This document shows positions 59,096 to 64,000 of a DNA stretch of 64,000 nt, piece by piece. The position numbers and the translations under genes were made by a program. Every line of letters starts with the position of its first letter. Position 1 is the first letter of the stretch. The notes under the pieces are model-generated. The model made no database searches and had not been told where the DNA came from. It saw only the letters and a program-made list of their open reading frames with translations. The stretch is from assembly GCF_016775475.1 (NCBI RefSeq), contig NZ_JAEUXJ010000002.1:596013-660012 (forward strand), given 5' to 3'. Source of the stretch: Belnapia mucosa. Lineage in GTDB: Bacteria > Pseudomonadota > Alphaproteobacteria > Acetobacterales > Acetobacteraceae.

Positions 59096-59615
59096 GCAGC
59101 GCCTGGACCAGCGCCTCCAGGGGCTGGTCGGAGTCCAGCCGCAGCACGGGGCAGGGGAGGTCAGCCAGCCAGCTCTCCTGCTGCACCCGGCTGCGCTGAC
59201 CGAGCCCGGCCGTGTCATAGGCCGTGGCCCAGGCCATGAAACTTGCATGGACCGCGGCGAGGTCGCCGCCCGGCTCGATCCGCGCGCCGTGCCGCGCCGC
59301 CTCCCGCCGCTTCAGCCGCTCCATGCGCCGCGCCGGATCGAGGCTGAGGAAGACGACCAGCGAGAATTCCGGGATCAGCGCATCGCCCCAGCCGGTGACG
59401 GCGCCGGAGAGGACCCAGTCCTCGCTCGCCGCCAATGCCCGGCGCAGCCGCTCCAGCCGCTCCGGCATCGGCCGGATTGCGGTGAAGGGCGGGTCGGTGG
59501 GCAGCCAGAAAGTGGTATCCGCATCATGGAAGGGGCAGCCCAGCCGCCGCGCCACCGCCATGCCCAGCGTGGTCGTGCCGCTGCCCGAGGCACCAAGGAT
59601 ATGCAGCCGCACCAT
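59067..59615 (-). CDS. Small P-loop kinase-like protein (adenylate-kinase/AAA_18 type)
   Basis: 182 aa with an NMP-kinase-like fold. The N-terminal loop reads ILGASGSGTTTLG, i.e. GxxxxGTT: the usual Walker A Lys is replaced by Thr. The same substitution occurs in a recognised subgroup annotated as adenylate kinase or AAA ATPase. DADTTFW and the Arg-rich segment RRMERLKRREAARHG follow. It is the third gene of a leftward operon after a methyltransferase (9 bp gap). The substrate is unknown and ATP binding is not certain. Confidence 0.75.
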   Translation of the reverse strand: MVRLHILGASGSGTTTLGMAVARRLGCPFHDADTTFWLPTDPPFTAIRPMPERLERLRRALAASEDWVLSGAVTGWGDALIPEFSLVVFLSLDPARRMERLKRREAARHGARIEPGGDLAAVHASFMAWATAYDTAGLGQRSRVQQESWLADLPCPVLRLDSDQPLEALVQALLTPPAAPPA

Positions 59616-59624
59616 CGGCTGCGA

Positions 59625-60473
59625 TCACGCCCGCGCCGACACCAGCCAGATCGCCGCCGGCATCACCACCCCGTCCGGCCCCTCGGCCGCCCGATAGAAG
59701 TCGAGCAGCCGCGCCCGCACCGCCTCCCGCAGGTCCTCCGGGGCGTCCTGCAAGGCCCGGCTGACCTGGCCGAGCGTCATGGCGAAGCCCGCCGCCTCCT
59801 CGGCATCGGCGCCGAGCCGCATCGGCACATCCTCCGACGCGAGCGCCATCTCGGCGAAGCCGGCGCCGCGCAGGATGCGCTCCACCCGCGCCGGATCGGC
59901 GAAGGCGAATTGCCCTGGATCCTCTGGCCCGGGCGGCGGCGGGGGCGAGATCAGGTCCCGCACCGCCGCCACCGCGCCGCTGGTCCAGCGATTCTCGGCG
60001 CCGGCCCGGAAGGCCGCCAGCGCCACCCGCGCCCCCGGCTTCAGCGCCGACCGCAAATGGGCGAAGGCCGCCACCGGCTCCTCGAAGAACATCACCCCGA
60101 AGCGGGAGACCAGCAGGTCGAAGCTGCCGGGCGGGAAGGGATGCGTCGCCGCATCGGCCAGCAGCACCTCGGCCTGCCGCAGCCCTGCGGCGGCGATGCG
60201 GCGCTGCGCCACCGCGACGGATTCCGCGGCGATGTCGATGCCGACCACCCGCCCGCCAGACCCGACCCGCTCGGCCAGCGCCAGCACCGAGGTGCCGCTG
60301 CCGCAGCCAATATCGAGCACGCTCTCCCCCGGCCGCGGTGCCGCCCGCGCCAGCAGCAGGTCGAGGATGGGGGCGAAGCGGGCATCGATCCGGTCATGCT
60401 GCCGCGCCCAGGCCCGGGTCAGCGGCCCGTTCCAGAATTCCGCCTGCGGCGCGTTCAGGCCTCTCGCTGGCAT
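59625..60473 (-). CDS. Class I SAM-dependent methyltransferase
   Basis: 282 aa. The SAM-binding motif I is VLDIGCGSGTSVLALAERV near residue 52, with post-I acid VVGIDIAAESV and motif II-like SFDLLVSRFGVMFFEEP, the pattern of UbiE/Methyltransf_11-25 proteins. GGAGGGAAGGCG precedes ATG 60473. It is placed between an acyl-CoA synthetase and a kinase-like gene, so a small-molecule or lipid target is likely but not identifiable. Confidence 0.85.
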   Translation of the reverse strand: MPARGLNAPQAEFWNGPLTRAWARQHDRIDARFAPILDLLLARAAPRPGESVLDIGCGSGTSVLALAERVGSGGRVVGIDIAAESVAVAQRRIAAAGLRQAEVLLADAATHPFPPGSFDLLVSRFGVMFFEEPVAAFAHLRSALKPGARVALAAFRAGAENRWTSGAVAAVRDLISPPPPPGPEDPGQFAFADPARVERILRGAGFAEMALASEDVPMRLGADAEEAAGFAMTLGQVSRALQDAPEDLREAVRARLLDFYRAAEGPDGVVMPAAIWLVSARA

Positions 60474-60484
60474 CGCCTTCCCTC

Positions 60485-62257
60485 CTACCGGTAGAGCGCT
60501 GCGATCTCCGCCTCGTGCCGTTCCAGCACCGCGCGGCGCTTCACCTTCATGGTCGGGGTCAGGAGGCCGTTCTCCACCGAAAAGGCAGCCGGCGCCACGC
60601 TCCAGCGGCGGATGCGCTCGATCGTGGAGAGCCTGGCATTCACCCGGGCGATGGCCTGGGCGATGCCCGCTTCCTGCCCCTCCGTGGCGACGACCAGCGC
60701 CACCACCCCCGCCTGGCCCTCGCCGGCGACGACGGCCTGGGCGATCTCGGGCTCCGCCATCAGCAGGGATTCCAGCTTGGCGGGGCTGACCATGTCGCCG
60801 CCGAGCGTCTTGATGAAATCCCGCTTGCGGTCGGTGATGGTGATCCGCCCGGCCTCGATCCGGGCCATGTCGCCGGTATGCAGCCAGGGGGCGACGCCGG
60901 GCGGGTCGCCCGCGGCGGGGTGGATGGCGGCGGCGGTCGCCTCTGGGTTCCCCCAATAGCCGTCCATCACCAGCGGGCCGCGCACCAGCAACTCGCCATC
61001 CTCGGCCAGCCGCGCCTCCACCCCCGAAAGCGGATAGCCGACGGTCTGGCGGACATTGTCCCAGGGCGGGTTCACCGCGATGACCGGCCCGGCCTCGGTC
61101 TGGCCATAGCCCTGGATCAGCGGCAGGCCGAGGCCGATGAAGAAGCCGGAGAGATCCGGGTCCAGTCGCGCTCCGCCGCAGACCATGGCCTGGAGGTTGC
61201 CGCCGAAGCGCGCCCGGACCTTCTGCCGCACCAGCCGGTCCAGCACCGCATCCTGCACCCGTTCCAGCAGCGAGAGCGGCGGCCCATCCGCCCGCCTCAG
61301 CCCGAGATCGAGCGCCGTGCGGAACAGCCGCTGCCGGAAGGGCGTCTCCTTCTCCAGCTGCGCCAGCATCCGGCCGCGCAGCACCTCGAACAGGCGGGGG
61401 ACGGCGGTGATGATGCTCGGGCGGAATTCCTGGAATTCGGCCGAGAGCCGGTCGGCGCCCCGCGAATAGACCACCTCCACCCCGAGCGAGGGCAGCAGGA
61501 AGACCCCGACCGTGTGCTCATAGCTGTGCGAGAGCGGCAGGAAGGAGAGATAGGTCGTGCCGTCGAGGTGCAGCCGCTCCGCCAGCGCCGCGACGCCGTC
61601 GCGGTTCGCCAGCATGGCCCGGTGCGGCAGCATCACCCCACGCGGCGTGCCGCCGGTGCCGGAGGTGTAGATCAGGCAGGCCAGCCGGCCGGGCGGGATC
61701 TGCTCCACCTCGGCCATCAGCATGGGCAGGTCGCCCGGCTCGGCCAGCAATTCCGGCCAATGGGCGGTGCGGGCGGCGGCCTCGGGCGGGGGAGGGGCGT
61801 CGAGGCCGATCAGCAGCTCCAGCCGCTCCGGCGCCGCCCCCGCGACCCGCGCCAGCAGCGCGGCGGAGGAGGCGATGGCGATCCGCGCCCCGGAATCGCG
61901 CAGGATATGGGCGTGGTCGGCATCGGTATTGGTGGTGTAGGTCGGGACCGTCACGGCCCCGATCGCCATCAGCGCGGCATCGGCGATGTTGAATTCCGGC
62001 CGGCTTTCGCTGACCAGCACCACCCGGTCCCCGGGGCTCACCCCGGCGCGGCGCAGCCAGGCGGCGGCGCTGGCGACCGAAAGGGCGAATTCGCCCCAGC
62101 TCAGCCGCTGCCAGCGCTTCCCGCGCCAGAACCGGACCATCGGCCGGTCCGGCCGCTGCCGGGCGATGTCGAGCAGCATCCAGGGCAGGCTGCCCCAGGG
62201 GGTGCTGCCCTTGCTGCCCTGGAATGCGCCATCCTGGCCCGTCCCGATATCCGGCAT
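60485..62257 (-). CDS. Long-chain acyl-CoA synthetase (AMP-dependent)
   Basis: 590 aa from ATG 62257. The AMP-binding motif is LIYTSGTGGTPRGVMLPH near residue 185, followed by YLSFLPLSHSYEHTVG, the GYGQTEAGPVI motif and LHTGDMARIEAGRITITDRKRDFIKTLGGDMVSPAKLES near the C-terminus. It activates fatty acids to acyl-CoA. First gene of a leftward operon with the methyltransferase and the kinase-like protein; divergent from the M3 peptidase gene with 70 bp between. Confidence 0.92.
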   Translation of the reverse strand: MPDIGTGQDGAFQGSKGSTPWGSLPWMLLDIARQRPDRPMVRFWRGKRWQRLSWGEFALSVASAAAWLRRAGVSPGDRVVLVSESRPEFNIADAALMAIGAVTVPTYTTNTDADHAHILRDSGARIAIASSAALLARVAGAAPERLELLIGLDAPPPPEAAARTAHWPELLAEPGDLPMLMAEVEQIPPGRLACLIYTSGTGGTPRGVMLPHRAMLANRDGVAALAERLHLDGTTYLSFLPLSHSYEHTVGVFLLPSLGVEVVYSRGADRLSAEFQEFRPSIITAVPRLFEVLRGRMLAQLEKETPFRQRLFRTALDLGLRRADGPPLSLLERVQDAVLDRLVRQKVRARFGGNLQAMVCGGARLDPDLSGFFIGLGLPLIQGYGQTEAGPVIAVNPPWDNVRQTVGYPLSGVEARLAEDGELLVRGPLVMDGYWGNPEATAAAIHPAAGDPPGVAPWLHTGDMARIEAGRITITDRKRDFIKTLGGDMVSPAKLESLLMAEPEIAQAVVAGEGQAGVVALVVATEGQEAGIAQAIARVNARLSTIERIRRWSVAPAAFSVENGLLTPTMKVKRRAVLERHEAEIAALYR

Positions 62258-62292
62258 CCTGCGCGTTTCCCCGTGACCTTTGCTCTGACGGC

Positions 62293-62320
62293 TTGGCCCT
62301 GCCCCCATGCGCCATATATG
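62293..62320 (+). promoter_or_regulatory. Candidate promoter giving a leaderless M3 peptidase message
   Basis: TTGGCC (62293-62298), a 16-base spacer and TATATG (62315-62320). The GTG start at 62328 is only 7 bases after the -10 box, the distance of a normal transcription start. Confidence 0.4.
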
Positions 62321-62327
62321 CAAAGCC

Positions 62328-64000
62328 GTGACCCGAGCCGAGCCCCAATCGACCCTGCCCCTGGCCGCCGCGGATTGCGCCGCCGCCGGGCAATCCCCCC
62401 TAGCCCATCGCGGGCCTGTCCTTTCACCCCTCGATGCCGGTGGTGAGGCGGGTGTTCCGCTGCCGGTCTGGGACCTCTCCGACCTTTATGCCTCGCCCGA
62501 GGATCCGAAGCTCACCGCCGATCTCGATGGGGCGGATGCGGCCGGGAAGGCCTTTGCCGCCCGCTTCTCCAGCCGGCTCGGCGGGCTTTCGGGCGATGCC
62601 CTGGCCGAGGCGATCGGCGAATATGAGCGGATCGAGGAGGTGCTGGGCCGGGCGATGAGCTATGGCCAGCTCATCTTCGCCGGCGACGCCACCGACCCGG
62701 CCAATGGCCGCTTCTACCAGACCCTGCAGGAGCGGGTGACGGCGATCAGCAGCCATCTGCTGTTCTTCACGCTCGAGCTGAACCGGCTGGAGGATGCCGA
62801 GATCGAGCGGAAGCTCGCCGGGAGCCCGGCGCTGACCCGCTGGCGGCCCTGGCTGCGCGACCTCCGCGTCTTCCGCCCGCACCAGCTCTCGGACGAGCTG
62901 GAGAAGCTGCTGCATGAGAAGGAGGTCACCGGGCGGTCCGCCTGGAACCGCCTCTTCGATGAGACCATCGCCGGCATGAAGGTGCAGGTGGGCGCCGAGG
63001 AGCTGACCGTCTCCGCCGCGCTCAATCGCCTCTCCGACCGCGACCGGTCGGTGCGGGCGGCGGCGGCGGAGGGCGTCTCGGCCGCCTTCGGGGGCCGCGT
63101 CCGGCTGTTTTCGCTGATCACCAATACGCTGGCGAAGGACAAGGAAATCATCGATAGCTGGCGCCGCTATCCGCGCCCCGGCTCCTCCCGCAACCGGGCC
63201 AATATGGTCGAGGACGAGGTGGTGGATGCGCTGGTGACGGCGGTCAAGGACAGCTTCCCGCGCCTCTCCCATCGCTACTACGCCATGAAGGCGAAGTGGC
63301 TCGGCCTGCCGAAGCTCCAGCACTGGGACCGCAATGCCCCGTTGCCGGAGGAGCAGGACCGCAGCATTCCCTGGCCGGATGCGGTGCGGACCGTGCTCGA
63401 CAGCTACCGCGCCTTCAGCCCGGAGCTGGCCGAGATCGGCGGCCGCTTCTTCGAGCGGGCCTGGATCGATGCCGCGCTCCGCCCCGGGAAGGCCAGCGGC
63501 GCCTTCGCCCATCCGACCGTGCCGAGCGCGCATCCCTATCTGCTGCTCAACTACCACGGCAAGTCGCGCGACGTGATGACGCTGGCGCATGAGTTGGGCC
63601 ATGGCGTGCATCAGGTGCTGGCCGGCGACCAGGGCTACCTGCTCTCCGGCACGCCGCTGACCCTGGCCGAGACCGCCTCGGTCTTCGGCGAGATGCTGAC
63701 CTTCCGCGGGCTGCTGGATGCCGAGACCGACCCGAAGCGTCGCCGCCTGATGCTGGCCGGCAAGGTCGAGGACATGCTGAACACGGTGGTGCGGCAGATC
63801 GCCTTCTACCGGTTCGAGACGCTGCTGCATGACGAGCGGCGCCGCGGCGAGCTCTCGGCCGAGCGCATCGCCGAGCTCTGGATGCAGGTGCAGCGGGAGA
63901 GCCTCGGCCCCGCCTTCGACTTCACCGAGGATTACGGCGTCTATTGGGCCTATATCCCGCACTTCATCCATTCGCCCTTCTACGTCTATGCCTATGCCTT
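62328..64000 (+). CDS. M3-family oligoendopeptidase (PepF-like, partial, 3' end beyond window)
   Basis: Zinc metallopeptidase; 557 codons are present. The catalytic motif HELGH is at residues 421-425 (LAHELGHGVHQ), with the third ligand Glu in TLAETASVFGEM about 25 residues later. The conserved N-terminus PVWDLSDLYASPEDPKL begins near residue 46. I place the start at GTG 62328, the earliest plausible codon; it gives a Pro/Ala-rich leader of about 45 residues. No Shine-Dalgarno is present. It hydrolyses short peptides in the cytosol. Confidence 0.9.
   Translation, partial: MTRAEPQSTLPLAAADCAAAGQSPLAHRGPVLSPLDAGGEAGVPLPVWDLSDLYASPEDPKLTADLDGADAAGKAFAARFSSRLGGLSGDALAEAIGEYERIEEVLGRAMSYGQLIFAGDATDPANGRFYQTLQERVTAISSHLLFFTLELNRLEDAEIERKLAGSPALTRWRPWLRDLRVFRPHQLSDELEKLLHEKEVTGRSAWNRLFDETIAGMKVQVGAEELTVSAALNRLSDRDRSVRAAAAEGVSAAFGGRVRLFSLITNTLAKDKEIIDSWRRYPRPGSSRNRANMVEDEVVDALVTAVKDSFPRLSHRYYAMKAKWLGLPKLQHWDRNAPLPEEQDRSIPWPDAVRTVLDSYRAFSPELAEIGGRFFERAWIDAALRPGKASGAFAHPTVPSAHPYLLLNYHGKSRDVMTLAHELGHGVHQVLAGDQGYLLSGTPLTLAETASVFGEMLTFRGLLDAETDPKRRRLMLAGKVEDMLNTVVRQIAFYRFETLLHDERRRGELSAERIAELWMQVQRESLGPAFDFTEDYGVYWAYIPHFIHSPFYVYAYA

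Overview
The window is a GC-rich (roughly 70%), gene-dense chromosomal segment of an alphaproteobacterium, most likely a member of the Acetobacteraceae close to Roseomonas. The evidence is the protein sequences and the gene order tRNA-Leu-tig-clpP-clpX-lon-hupB, nuoA-N-birA-rnj and proS-lolC-lolD-dnaE. I see no insertion sequence, prophage, CRISPR array or rRNA. Both edges cut genes: a CoA ligase on the left and an M3 peptidase on the right.

Region 1 (1-13.4 kb) looks like one uptake-and-degradation module for an aromatic acid, probably anthranilate (2-aminobenzoate) or a close relative. A leftward operon carries a short-chain dehydrogenase, a MarR regulator, a crotonase and an aminobenzoate-type CoA ligase. 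A rightward operon starts with a fused flavin monooxygenase/old-yellow-enzyme protein of the 2-aminobenzoyl-CoA monooxygenase/reductase type, followed by a second flavin monooxygenase and a second crotonase. A complete branched-chain-type ABC importer (livKHMGF-like) with a cupin follows. Three related imperfect palindromes (3321-3340, 3383-3402, 13422-13441) lie before both catabolic operons and before the importer. They suggest that one MarR protein controls all three.

Region 2 (13.4-22.7 kb) is accessory: two DUF2382 (YsnF/AvaK) stress-type proteins, a kynurenine-formamidase-like hydrolase, a nucleoside 2-deoxyribosyltransferase-like protein, an Asp/Glu racemase-family enzyme, an orphan tricarboxylate-type binding protein, a GntR/FCD regulator, a small exported protein, the N-end-rule aminoacyltransferase Bpt and a membrane-anchored penicillin-acylase-family hydrolase.

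Region 3 (22.8-31.7 kb) is the protein quality-control block: tRNA-Leu(UAG), tig, clpP, clpX, lon, hupB and tRNA-Val(UAC), then two lipoproteins (one with Sel1 repeats) and tRNA-Asp(GUC). Region 4 (31.9-46.9 kb) is the complete 14-gene complex I operon nuoA-N, tightly overlapped and with no inserted genes, ending in birA.

Region 5 (47-64 kb) is mostly core functions: RNase J, a DUF1467 protein, a candidate small RNA with a strong terminator, proS (TTG start), lolC, lolD and dnaE. Accessory genes among them are a small heme-copper-oxidase-like membrane protein, an EamA exporter, Ada, a DOPA-dioxygenase-family protein, a small P-loop kinase with an atypical Walker A motif, a methyltransferase, a long-chain acyl-CoA synthetase and an M3 oligoendopeptidase. 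The type III pantothenate kinase gene that I would expect between birA and rnj is absent.
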